A DNA stretch of 64,000 nt, taken from positions 930,001 to 994,000 of the forward strand of contig VXAZ01007996.1 of assembly GCA_013399875.1 (NCBI GenBank), given 5' to 3'. The notes under the pieces were generated by a model that saw nothing but the letters and a program-made list of their open reading frames with translations, was not told the DNA's origin and searched no databases. Positions 52,392 to 61,893 of the stretch are shown one piece after another (the first letter of the stretch is position 1; every line of letters begins with the position of its first letter). Both the position numbers and the translations under genes were made by a program. This stretch comes from Gymnorhina tibicen (lineage: Eukaryota; Chordata; Aves; Passeriformes; Artamidae).

Positions 52392-52475
52392 CTGATACAA
52401 TTGGTGCTAGCCTGAATATGTCTGATAGTCTGCTGTTAACTGGCTCATAAGGGGAATCTTCAAGCAAGTCATTTC
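52392..52475 (-). CDS. GFRA1: GFRA1 coding exon 3 (linker after domain 1)
   Basis: An 84-base exon lies between a strong acceptor (T-rich tract then CCTTAG, AG at 52477-52476) and a GTAAGC donor starting at 52391. Exon 2 ends with one base of a Gly codon. Adding GA completes GGA, then the frame reads NDLLEDSPYEPVNSRLSDIF followed by RLAPIVS, residues 115-142. This matches the GFRA1 linker between domains 1 and 2. It ends in phase 1, as needed for either the DVFQQ mini-exon or the VEHIPKG exon known in other species. It is too short to appear as a long open frame and was found by looking for the expected peptide. No later GFRA1 exon was recognised to its left, so the next intron extends at least 52.4 kb. 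Confidence 0.95.
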
Positions 52476-53690
52476 CTAAGGAAAAAAATATTTGGATTTT
52501 TTTCTTATACAAGAATTCAGGATAAGACTTTTTTGTTTGCTTTTACTCCGTAACAGTGAAATGTACTCCCCTCTAATCCCTTTAAAAAGTTCATATGGCT
52601 ACTTCTCCTCCAAGAATTAGCTATAAAAACACCTGAAAGAAGCTAACTGTTTATCCCTGTCACTGTATCTTTTATCTCCTTCCTCCTTGGGTAAGGTCGT
52701 AATTTGCAGGGACAGCCTGTGACATCACAGGGACTGTCCCATCTCATGCCAGCAGGAGAGAAGTTGTAGCAAGGATGTTCCTCTACATTCACCAGTAACA
52801 GCAGAGCTCTTCTTCAGAGAAGCTCAGCTAACAGCCAAAAACTAGGACCTTTGGTATAAAGCACTCCAACAAGATGCTGTTGGAAGAGAAACTTTTTATG
52901 ATGCAGAAAATGTCCATTATTACAGTTAGCAAATATATATGTATGGACTCATTAACACATATGGATATGTGGGGTTATTTCCCTTATTGCAGAAGCAACT
53001 CAAGAAAAAAAAGTTAAATGGGGAGCATACTGAAGTGAAAGACTGCACCTTCAGCTCCAGGGCCACAGCAAAACAAAAATGCTGTCTCAGGTGAGGACCT
53101 GACTGTTCTCAGTAGACGAAGGGAAATTTGCCTTACGATTATGAGCAACGGAGGAGTCCAGAGTCAATCACTGTCATATCCCTTCTAACTGGCACATCTA
53201 CATGCTCTAGGAACCATAAACTTTGGGGTTTTTTCTGCCTCAGTATGGCCAGGGAATACTACTAGTAAATACAGGAAAGGAAAAAAATAAACTTAAAACA
53301 ATCTTCTCTTCATATTATATTTAACTTTCAGCAAAAAAGCTAAGAAACTAGTTCCGGTGTCCTGTGGTCTTGTTAGGTGAGTCCTAATTAAGGAGTTTTA
53401 ATATAATTAGGAAAGTGTCTCCAAATGACTGTTTTTGTGGCTCTTGCACGTGCTCGTGCCCCTATCTTTTGACTGTGGTTTAGAAAGGTCAGCCGGGTCC
53501 CCTGGAGGAAACTCTGACTGTCGATTTCCCAGCCCAGGACCGGAGCCGCAGCTGCGCTGGGGGCGGATGGAGGCTCCTCGGGCGGCAGCTGACGAGCACA
53601 ATGAGAGCTGCGGGGTCAGAGCCCGGCTGAGGCTCAGGGGCAGCCGCAAACCCGCACCCTGCACTGGGGGTTCTGCGCTTCGCCACGTAC
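52476..53690 (-). other. GFRA1: GFRA1 intron 2
   Basis: A 1,215-base phase-1 intron with donor GTACGT at 53690 and acceptor TTTTTTTCCTTAG at 52476. It contains a compact interrupted inverted repeat at 52709-52740 centred on TGACATCA. The rest shows no recognised repeat or coding segment. Confidence 0.88.
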
Positions 53691-53993
53691 CCTGCAAGCT
53701 CTGGTACATGCTCCAGTAAATGCGCAGGCAGTTCTTCTCCTTCTTCATGCCCCTCTTGCAGCGGCAGTTGTACAGGGATTTCTGCTTGAGAGCTTCCATG
53801 GCGCTTCTGCATTCGTCCTTCGCCTCCAGGCCCGTGGCCCGGCTGAAGTTGCTCTCTTTGCCGGCTACACACTGCCTCAGTGTCCTGAATTTAGTACTAC
53901 AGCTCTGCTCCTTCAGACACTGATCGCTGGCTTTCACGCAGTCCAGGCGGTCCCCTCCAGGCAGCCCGCTCACTTCTGCGGACAAAAGTACAT
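53691..53993 (-). CDS. GFRA1: GFRA1 coding exon 2 (N-terminal cysteine-rich domain 1)
   Basis: This 303-base exon enters after CTCCATAG (acceptor AG at 53995-53994) and ends at CAGG before a GTACGT donor at 53690. Joined to exon 1 it encodes residues 14-115, including the hallmark segments DRLDCVKASDQCLKEQSCS and CKRGMKKEKNCLRIYWSMYQ, which I recognise as GFRA1. Eight cysteines fall at residues 32, 39, 45, 55, 75, 90, 92 and 102, the pattern of GFR-alpha domain 1. An N-glycosylation sequon, NFS, lies at residue 62. Before Asp28 the sequence reads GLPGGD where I recall mammals having GGD, a small insertion I associate with birds. The open frame runs through both splice sites into intron, so only the part between them is coding. 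The exon is GC- and CpG-rich. In the family, domain 1 is less critical for ligand binding than domains 2 and 3. Confidence 0.97.
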
Positions 53994-55075
53994 CTATGGA
54001 GAGGAGACACAAACCAACACACGCTCTTTGAGGGAGGAGGGTGGGTTTAACCCGAGCTCCAGAGAAGCATCTGGGAAGCACGGGGCACCTCCTCAAGCAG
54101 CACATGCAGCCAACCCCAGGGGCAGCACCTGGCAAACCTCATAGCTACATTTTACACCTTAGGAAAAAGCACACAGGGTTTCCATGGCTTAGATCCACTT
54201 TCGGGGGAGTCCAAGGAAACACGATTTTTTAACCCTGATGGCTGATTTATGAGGACACACAAAAAGGAAAGAAAATCCAGAGGGGTTAATGTGCCTGACA
54301 AAACAAGCATTTGTTATCCATAGATCCACTTTGGTGAAACAAATCAGCGTTCCATTCCAGATTTTAACTGAGGGGTTAAATATTCAGCCTCACTTTCCAC
54401 AAGAGCTTTGCTGCAATTTCACTTACATCCAGAAACAACCCGCTCAGAGAGGCAAGTATCCTCACTGATTGATATAAGCCTGTCTTTGCGTCAGTCACTT
54501 TTTAAAGGCTGTACAGATTTTTGCTTATTCTGTATGTATAAAGGTAGAATTTGTTACTTCCCCCCCTCCCCATGTCTCTCCACGTATGATGCTTTTGCAG
54601 GAGAACAAAGCAAATTGCATTAACTCTCTCCTCTCCATCGTGCCCCCGTCATGCTCCCTCACATGCGGATGGAAATGCAAACCTCTCCTGTGGAAAGGAA
54701 ACCAGTTTGGGCTGCAAACCACTACCAGTCGGGCATGCTGCCAGGTTCAGGTGAAGATGTAATCCTTCAGCTGGCTCTTGTCATCCCCCACCCTCCCCAG
54801 GCAGCCTTATTTTATTTAAACGAAAAGTTTCCCTGTAACTTGTGAGAACCCAATTTACCAAGAGCCTAGACAGGCAAGTACCGAAGTCTGCAACCTCACA
54901 GAGCTTTAAACGTAGACCGGGCTAACTGATGTGAGGCAGAGCCATGAAAACTACTGGAAACTTCACTGTTCTGCCTAAACAATAGACTGACAACCATCAG
55001 ACTCCCGGTCCCATAAACCCTATGCTTTGCTTTATGACGCGATGTGCAGACCGAAATCAGGCACCAGCAACTTAC
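53994..55075 (-). other. GFRA1: GFRA1 intron 1 (between signal-peptide exon and domain-1 exon)
   Basis: A 1,082-base phase-1 intron with donor GTAAGT at 55075 and acceptor ending CTCCATAG at 53994. The part next to exon 2 is GC-rich and continuous in character with that exon. The rest is ordinary mixed sequence. I saw no repeat family or additional exon in it. Open frames that extend exon 2 upstream into this intron are read-through artefacts. Confidence 0.9.
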
Positions 55076-55115
55076 CCACTAAGGGCAAAGCGAAGTACAA
55101 GAGAACGAGAAACAT
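55076..55115 (-). CDS. GFRA1: GFRA1 coding exon 1 (start codon and most of the signal peptide)
   Basis: On the minus strand an ATG at 55115-55113 opens 13 codons reading MFLVLLYFALPLV plus one base, then a consensus GTAAGT donor at 55075-55070. This hydrophobic stretch is the start of the secretion signal of GDNF family receptor alpha-1, a GPI-anchored co-receptor that binds GDNF and presents it to the RET tyrosine kinase at the cell surface. Known GFRA1 proteins begin MFL with a similar leucine-rich run. The leftover G joins AT of exon 2 to make Asp14, continuing the signal as DVLLSAEVSG. The ATG has A at -3 (AAGATG), a good initiation context. The 5' end of this exon is not resolved: it may run into the CpG island or start at an acceptor I could not place. 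The exon is too short to be found by open-frame length alone. Confidence 0.93.
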
Positions 55116-55169
55116 CTTGCTGTCTTCGGATGGTTTCCCCAAACGACTTATGTGTCACAACAAAGATGA

Positions 55170-55226
55170 TCAGCATGTAGATATTCCAATACCACCGAGG
55201 TCCAAAGGCTCCAAGTTCAGATCCAT
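55170..55226 (-). other. Possible upstream ORF in the GFRA1 leader (18 codons)
   Basis: On the minus strand an ATG at 55226-55224 opens 18 codons (MDLNLEPLDLGGIGISTC) and stops with TGA at 55172-55170. A second ATG at 55176-55174 overlaps this stop and runs out of frame past the GFRA1 start. Both matter only if this stretch belongs to the mature 5' leader, which is not established. No evidence shows that either peptide is made. Confidence 0.35.
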
Positions 55227-55420
55227 TGAATTCAAGGGGGAAAAAAAAAAACACCAAGCAAAAAAATCCCCCACAACCCGCTCTCCTCTTCACCGCTACC
55301 ACCACCGGCGGCAGGAGCAGCGACGCAAACGCTGAGCTTTTCCCTTAGATTTCAGTTCTGAGCAACCTGCAGGCACAAGCACTGACTCCAGTGCGGGAGC
55401 GAGAGGCGCACGCACGGGTA

Positions 55421-55462
55421 TATGTGTGTGTGTGTCTGTGTGTGAGAGTGTGTGAGTGAGCG
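55421..55462. repeat. GT/GA-rich simple repeat in the leader/promoter region
   Basis: An interrupted (TG)n run followed by GAGTGTGTGAGTGAGCGAGC. On the gene (minus) strand this is a CA/CT-rich stretch about 300 bases upstream of the start codon. It may be in the 5' untranslated region. Length variation between individuals is likely. Confidence 0.85.
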
Positions 55463-55797
55463 AGCGGCAGCGGGGCAGGAGCGCCGGTCGCCTCCTTGGG
55501 TGGGCAGCGCCTGTTCCCAGGGAGGGACCGAGAGCGCACGGGGGGCGGGAGGGGGGTGCACACACGAGACCCGCAGCGCCCGCCCGGCCGCACAGCCGGG
55601 GCCAGGCGCTGATAGCCCCGAGCCGCGGCTTCCCGAGCCCCCCGGGGCAATTCGCCTCTTCCACCCCCGCCACCGCAACTTTATTGACGCGTCGGGGTCG
55701 GGGCGGTGCGCGGGGCCGCGCAGGCTGCGCGGAGCGCTCGCCGCCGGGGCGGAGCGGGAGTGGCCGCGCGTGCGGCGCTGCCGGCAGCCAAAGTTTG

Positions 55798-55884
55798 NNN
55801 NNNNNNNNNNNNNNNNNNNNNNNNNNNNNNNNNNNNNNNNNNNNNNNNNNNNNNNNNNNNNNNNNNNNNNNNNNNNNNNNNNNN
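55798..55884. other. Assembly gap (run of N) inside the CpG island
   Basis: Eighty-seven consecutive N characters interrupt the GC-rich promoter region. Such gaps are common in bird assemblies where extreme GC content blocks short-read coverage. The true length may differ from 87. Any first-exon or promoter element here is missing. Confidence 1.
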
Positions 55885-56110
55885 GGGGCTCGGCGGCCGC
55901 GGCCTCCCCCTGCCGGCCCCGCCGCCCGCGGGGGAAGCCCCGGGCGTCCCGCAGCGACCCCAGGGCGGCGGGAGCACCGCCCGTCCTTCTCCGCAGCCTC
56001 CGTGGGGCGGGCGGGCCCCGCGCCCGCGGAGCCGGGAGCCGCATCCCTGCAGTGCGCGGTGCGGTCCAGCCCTCGGCCAGGGCCGAGCGCACTGTATCGG
56101 CTTCCACTTG

Positions 56111-59100
56111 GCTCCTGCATAAACAAAGCGAACATATGTCCCATATTCGTGACAGATGGTTCAAACAGAGAACTATTTAGTGGTTTTCCCACAGTTGCTA
56201 CTATGTACCGCTCCCCCGAAACCCAACAAAATGCAATTAGCCTAAAATAGCGTCAGCTTCCAGATTTCCTTGTTTTCATATGTGGAAAATTTGATTCAGG
56301 TGTTTTTGTGTTCTGGCTGCAACCAAATGTGTTAAGTTGTTTCGGGGTTATTTTTTTCTATTTTTTAAAGAAGTCAGTATATATGTTCCTTGGCAGTTTT
56401 GTCAACAAGCTATTTGGCCCATTTGACTTAAGGAATTTGCTTCTCCTTGCAATAAATTTTGCCTAAAGGAGTTTGCCTCACCTCATGAGATGGGAGATGA
56501 TCAGGCTGGCCACTTTAATAGCAAAAACTGGGTGGCAGATGGAGCTAAACTGTTGTAAGGTACTTCAAAACACTTATTTAAAAGCTTAGCATATGCTAGG
56601 ATATACAGAGAGTACAGCATTCTTAGAACCCAAATGGAAAGGGCTTATTTTTGTTTGGTTTGTTGTTCGTTTTTTTTTTTTCTCTCTTGCCACTTTTTCT
56701 TAACAGACAGATTTTCATTTCTACCCAAAAAAACCCGAAACCCATGACACACAACAGAAATAAAACTAAATCCAGCAAACCCCCCAAAAAAAGCTTGTGC
56801 AAAGTACTGGTTCTCTCAGCGAAATTGTAATACTGATATCAAGTTGCAGCTGGTTAAGTCACAAGTTTGGTGTTTTGGTTGTTTAATGTGAAGAGGCATA
56901 CACTATGATATGGTCACGAAGTCTATTATGTGCTGCACGTACAAGGATGTAATTGGAGAAACAAAGACAATGACCAGATTTCTGGAGTATTTCAGGATAA
57001 TTAGAAGGTGCTAAGTTGGTGATAGCATTGACGATTCAAGACAGCTTCAGCTTTTCAAATAGCTGGTATTTAATGAAACAAGTTGGTCTTCCAAACACTT
57101 CAATAGAAATTGAACTGGGTGATACAGAGATGATTACTTCTTCACTGGTAATTTTGACATCATTATGGCACACGATAAGCTCTGTATAGAAGTTATCTGT
57201 GTATCTAACACAAAGGTAGCATAATTCTCCTGTCATTTAGAAGCCTAAGTCAAGAATAGCTACAACATTCACAGCAGAGTATAGCAACTGAAAATCAGAC
57301 TGAAATCCAGGCCACTCTGTACAAAACCATTCATGCATTAATGTCCTGAATACATACATACACACATACATATGCACAAGTTATTTGGCATATAAAAAAG
57401 CAACACATTGCAAATCTCTGCATTAATAACTACTTTTGGTGTTATAAAACACAGCTTTTGTGGGGTGCTTACTGTTACAGTAAAACTGAAATCACATTTT
57501 AAGTGTTAAAAGTTGAATAAAATGTCGCTGACAGTTCAGAAATAACAAAACAGCTGGAAAACATTCATCCAAAAATTCTGAATACTATCTAAACAGTCCT
57601 CTTGCCAGTATTTTGACTCATCTCTGAAAAACTACCACCCAAAGTGAAAAAAGGTTAAAAGGTTTTAATGGAAAAAAAGTTTAAAATGCAATGATGTTTG
57701 AGAAACAAGATCCAAGAAGAAAGTCCATGCTACATACAGTTGCTCAGACTATCCAACTGCTACACACTCTTTACCAGGACAATAGGTGGGAGAAAGCTTC
57801 TTAAAAATCACAAGAACATTTGTTCCACAGCAGAAACTAACTTTTTTTTCCTTTCAGAGATGGAATTATTTATAAATTTTTGTTGCAGCCAAAATCCCAT
57901 AAGCCACTCTGTCGCTGGAGTCACAATCCTTTGGGTCTTTGCACAGTGTTTTCCAAGTGCCTTTTACCTGCCCTGGGATAAAACTAAGTCATTGAATCTT
58001 TTGCTGTTGATTTCAGTCAAACCGAGGTCTGCCTTACAATTTGTATCTCAATCACTCAGCTCATGAGTCTCTTCAGACAAATGAAGTATAAAAGAGTAAG
58101 CCATACAGAAGTACTTAATGCAAATATTTTAAAGATATTTAAGCTTTTAAAATATTCTGCTGGTTGAGTTTTATAGAAAAGTTTCGGAATAATTAATGTA
58201 ACATAACATATATAAGGTTCAGCTGGTAAGGACAAACACTTCATTAGAGGAAGGATGACAACACAATCACCACTGGATTATTGCTTAAAGGCCATTACAG
58301 TATAAATAATGTGGAAGGCAGAACCAACTGCTTCAAGCTACTTGCTGCCATTATTAACTGCCAGTACTTCAGTCTTTATGTAGTTACTGGTTTCTTTCTA
58401 GTTGGAAGCTGTTGTAAATAGCTAGTTTTCTTTCACTGAAAACTTTTCACAAAGAAAAGGTAAAGTAATGGGGATAGTGGAGTTATTTGATACTAAAATT
58501 TCAGTGAAATCAGTGCTTGGAACCCATTTTTTTCTAAGTAGGTTGAGGTAAGTGTAACCCCTAACACTGGGCTGCTTTAAGCTTCCTGTCACCTTGCAGC
58601 GTGGGCCCAAATGCTCTGAATGCAGCAACAGCATCGAGCAACAGCAGCCTGTATCTTTCCAGGCCATCTGCTCCTGGGGGCCAGGAATACATGGTAAGCG
58701 AAAGCAGAACAGGAGCTGTGCTGCATTCAGTTCTACTGATGTCCTTCTGCCTCCTCCTCTGCATGTAAACTAATGACAGCAAACTCTTAGGAGGTGTCAG
58801 TGCAGAGATGCCTCCCTCAAAGGCAGTGGATGTTGTTTTGCAGCCAGTTCCACTCGCAAAGGCTGTGGTGTTGGAGCACTGCGCTAGGTTGGTCTGGCTG
58901 GCAGCAGTTCAGATGCCAATGTACCCATGAGCTGACAAGAAGGCTGAATTAATCCATTGCCTGGCCCAGGGTTTGCCTGCAGATTCCTTTTGCCATCTCT
59001 GCCACAGACCTCCTTTTAAAGACTGAACCCTGCAAGAAAATATTGAAGTTGGAGCCGCTGAGCCCAGGGAACATTACACAGTATTATCTGCAGTGCCGCT

Positions 59101-60489
59101 AGGTATGTGAAGAGAAACTATGCTGAGAATAAGAACAGTGCCATGAACTTTAAATACAATTCTTAGGGGAGTGAGGAGGTGAAGCAAAGCTAAAGCTGAA
59201 CTAATGAGTCAGATCTAGCAGGTGGGGGAGAGCAGGCAAGTGATGGGAAAAAGTCTGTATGCCATGGGAGCACAAAAAGTAGTGTTTACACAGGAGGCTT
59301 TCTTCAATAATGTGAAAGGGAGAATAGAGAAGTTAGAGAATTACTAGGGACTGGGGGAACAGTCTGAACTGCATTTTTTTGTCTTACATTTATCTGCTTA
59401 CCATGAAGTCAAAGTGCCTTTTGGTGGGAATAACGCAAGAAGGATTTGCTCAAAGCATTAAAGTTTTGTAAAGGGCAGATTAAATAACAGCGCTCCAAAA
59501 ATCAATTTTGAGGGGCTTATGAAGCCTTGAATGGGCTTTTGCAGCACAAAAGCAAGATTGAGTTTTTACTGAACCTGTCATTTATTTGGGTTTAGAGCTT
59601 TCAGTAAGTATCAGAAAAAACATAAAACAAAAGCAACGTAAGCAATGAGCATTCACACAGCAATCAAATAAAAAACATGTGGAAGTGCAATCCGGGTTAC
59701 TAAATTACTTAATTGATGCAAAAGAATAAGAAAACAAAGTCACCGTGTCATGTCTGCCACCCCCCACCCCCACTCCCTGTGCTTTAATCAGACCTGGTAG
59801 TGAATTCCCACAGCTCTTCTTGGCCAGGAAGATTTTCCTAAACTCGTGTGTCCCTGTCCTCACCAGAGGTTATGCTGATATAGTATCAAGCCACCTGGAA
59901 GGACGAAAAAAAAAAAAAGGAAGAAAAATAAAGCGACAAAGTTCAGTAGAACAGATGCAGAAACACCAGAAGAGCACAACGCAGTTCAGACTGTAGTTAA
60001 GAATCTACAACAACATACTGGTTACCCCTAAAAACGTGAAAATGCTGATGGAACTGCAGCTACTTGTGAAGTTCTGTATGTTATAGAAATGATGCCGTTT
60101 AACTTTTAAGTGGTGATGTAAAGGCCACAGACTCTGATGTTTGCCCAAACTGGTAAGGAGAGGGTTAGGAGAGGCCAGTCCTTGGATCCCTGGATTTAGG
60201 GCTTTTTGCTTTAAAAATGGGGTAACGCCGCCCCCTAGCCGCTAGTAGGGACAGTGCAGGCTAACGTGGGAAGGGATTCCTGCCTCCACAGAAAGCAAAA
60301 CAAGGCGCAGAATCCATGGCACAAGAGGATGCGGCAGTACAGAGACTCGATGTGGCGCAGGTAGGTAAAAGTATAAAAGATGACCAAAAAATGAAATATT
60401 ATCTGTTAAGCAGTAGTAATTCAGGTGCTCAGGGAATCTAGAACAGTACAATTCAAATGCTACAACAGCATCCTTTGAAACTTCAGCTT
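56111..60489. other. 5' flanking DNA of GFRA1, no gene confirmed
   Basis: AT-rich flank beyond the CpG island, with T-rich runs (about 56671-56684) and a CA/TA simple stretch near 57353-57372. A weak splice-bounded exon-like segment on the plus strand lies at 58600-58693 (see findings). No recognisable protein domain in any frame. Confidence 0.5.
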
Positions 60490-60628
60490 CCAGATCAGTT
60501 GGTCTGAGCGTGGTTCTTATAATGCCAGGGTTATGGGTTCGACCTCCCTATGGACCATTCACTTAAGAGCTGACTCAATGATCCTTCTGGGTCCCTTCCA
60601 ACTCAGAATATTCCGTGTGATTCTATGA
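60490..60628 (+). mobile_element. tRNA-Ile-derived SINE with CR1 tail (TguSINE1-like), sense
   Basis: AGATCAGTTGGTCTGAGCGT (A-box region of tRNA-Ile) is followed by ATAATGCCAGGGTTATGGGT, the B box GGTTCGACC at 60536-60544, and ATGGACCATTC from the tRNA 3' end. Then comes a CR1-like tail with GATCCTTCTGGGTCCCTTCC and the 3' end GTGATTCTATG. It is clearer than the antisense copy at 38788. It is a tRNA-derived repeat, not a functional tRNA gene: the acceptor stem and anticodon arm are not intact. Confidence 0.92.
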
Positions 60629-60680
60629 AATACACCAGCAGCATCAACCTTCGGCACCCCCTGGGCATTAGCAACCAATG

Positions 60681-60727
60681 CAATTCAACCAAGTTGAATT
60701 GGTACCAAACCACAGTTTGGTTTGGTA
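60681..60727. repeat. Two adjacent short hairpins
   Basis: CAATTCAAC / GTTGAATTG (60681-60689 and 60693-60701, 3-base loop) is followed at once by TACCAAAC / GTTTGGTA (60703-60710 and 60720-60727, 9-base loop). They lie about 50 bases right of the SINE end and outside its consensus. Confidence 0.85.
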
Positions 60728-61737
60728 ACTTGAAACCTTCCTTTTGTGTTTAAAATTTCAGTGATTACCAGCAGCTTGGTCTTGAGTATTCCATTCGATC
60801 CTGAACCACAGGACAGGAAACCCTACCTTATGCTACATAAAATATATTTATAATAATGAACCTCCTCATTTTTTCAGAAAACTAGAGCTAGAAAATTACT
60901 TACTCCAATAGTGTATTCTGTAAGAATCTAACATCCACACTGTTTTACAACATAGCTGCATGAGCATTTCAGAACTTTGATATCGTATTCTAGAACAGCA
61001 TCGGAGAAAATCCATGTTAAAATGAGAATGTTGGTATCTTGTATTTGCGTACTGCTTCATTTACATGTAGATTCATTTCCCTCCCATTTTTAATTGAAAG
61101 TGATGAAAATTCTGTGTATAGAATGGTTTTTAAAGGTGGTGAGATTTTCTGTTCAAACATGCACAGCTCTAGTGATGGGTACTCAGCTTTCACTGTTCAT
61201 GCTACACACATTCACAGAGCACAGCATATTAAATCATAGAGGAATATTTTGCTTTCACTTACTGTACATATCTTTTTCTAAATTGTGGGACTAAATCTGC
61301 CCTGACACCTGCCCTGTGTAGGGAAGTCAAAAAGATGTATGGAGGTTAAAGTCATTTTAGAATTTAGTGACCAAAGGCAAAATTATCATCTTGGATTTTC
61401 AAAGCCGTATTTTCTGTACATTTGCTAGAATAGCCCTGACGAGTGAAATAAATTTTTCTCCTGATGGTATCACCAAAATTGTAATTTTATTGGAAGTTTC
61501 TCAAAAGGTTAGTGACTCTGTCAGTGTTAATTTCTACAATCTCTGTTTCATCAGTCTTCCTCTGAGGTAAGAAATTTTGGGTACATAATGTCGCAAGATA
61601 TTTATATTGGAGGTGAAAGGATATCAAGGAAAAATGGAAGTGGAAGAAACTAGTGTTGTGAATGCCTTGAGAAACCAAAACTCAGATATCTGTAATCAGC
61701 TGCATATCATAGTATCTCTACGAAAGGTGCTTATTGC
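60728..61737. other. 5' flank segment, nothing recognised
   Basis: Ordinary AT-rich flank between the double hairpin and the G/T-rich tract. No named repeat or gene. Confidence 0.5.
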
Positions 61738-61893
61738 TTTGTGGGGTTTTTTGGTGGGGAGGGTTTGGGGTTTGTGCCTTGTTGGGATTTAAGGAGGAAT
61801 TGTGTGGTTTTGTGAGTTGCTTTTTTTGTTTGGTTTATGGTGGATTTTTTTTTATTTGGGGTGGTTGGGGAGAGGTATTTGTTGGTTTGTTTA
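61738..61893. repeat. G/T-rich low-complexity tract with G-quadruplex potential
   Basis: About 155 bases made almost only of G and T on the plus strand. Between 61743 and 61770 the runs GGGG, GGGG, GGG and GGGG are separated by 9, 1 and 3 bases, which would permit a four-stranded G structure. The complementary A/C-rich strand resembles the A/C tract at 10753-10882. Confidence 0.85.

Larger units (their letters stand above)
55290..56110 (-). promoter_or_regulatory. GFRA1: CpG island: likely GFRA1 promoter and leader region
   Basis: This interval is very GC-rich with dense CpG dinucleotides. It lies immediately upstream of the GFRA1 start-codon exon, and the flanks on both sides are AT-rich. 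That is the usual setting of a CpG-island promoter and first exon of a developmental gene. No TATA box was seen at a convincing place, and the transcription start cannot be fixed from sequence. Long frames on both strands here are by-products of the GC content and cross the assembly gap, so I do not call them genes. A GT-rich microsatellite lies at its downstream (left) part. Confidence 0.8.

Noticed and set aside
53407..54135. A 242-codon single-exon gene on the minus strand
   Set aside because: Only the part between the splice sites (53691-53993) matches GFRA1. The ends are intron read-through.
55296..56192. Long frames (up to 298 codons) on both strands across the CpG island
   Set aside because: They pass through the N gap, overlap one another in several phases, and consist of Ala, Arg, Gly and Pro runs expected from GC-rich DNA. 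No domain is visible.
60490..60628. A functional tRNA-Ile gene
   Set aside because: The acceptor stem and anticodon arm are degraded and a CR1 tail follows. This is a SINE.
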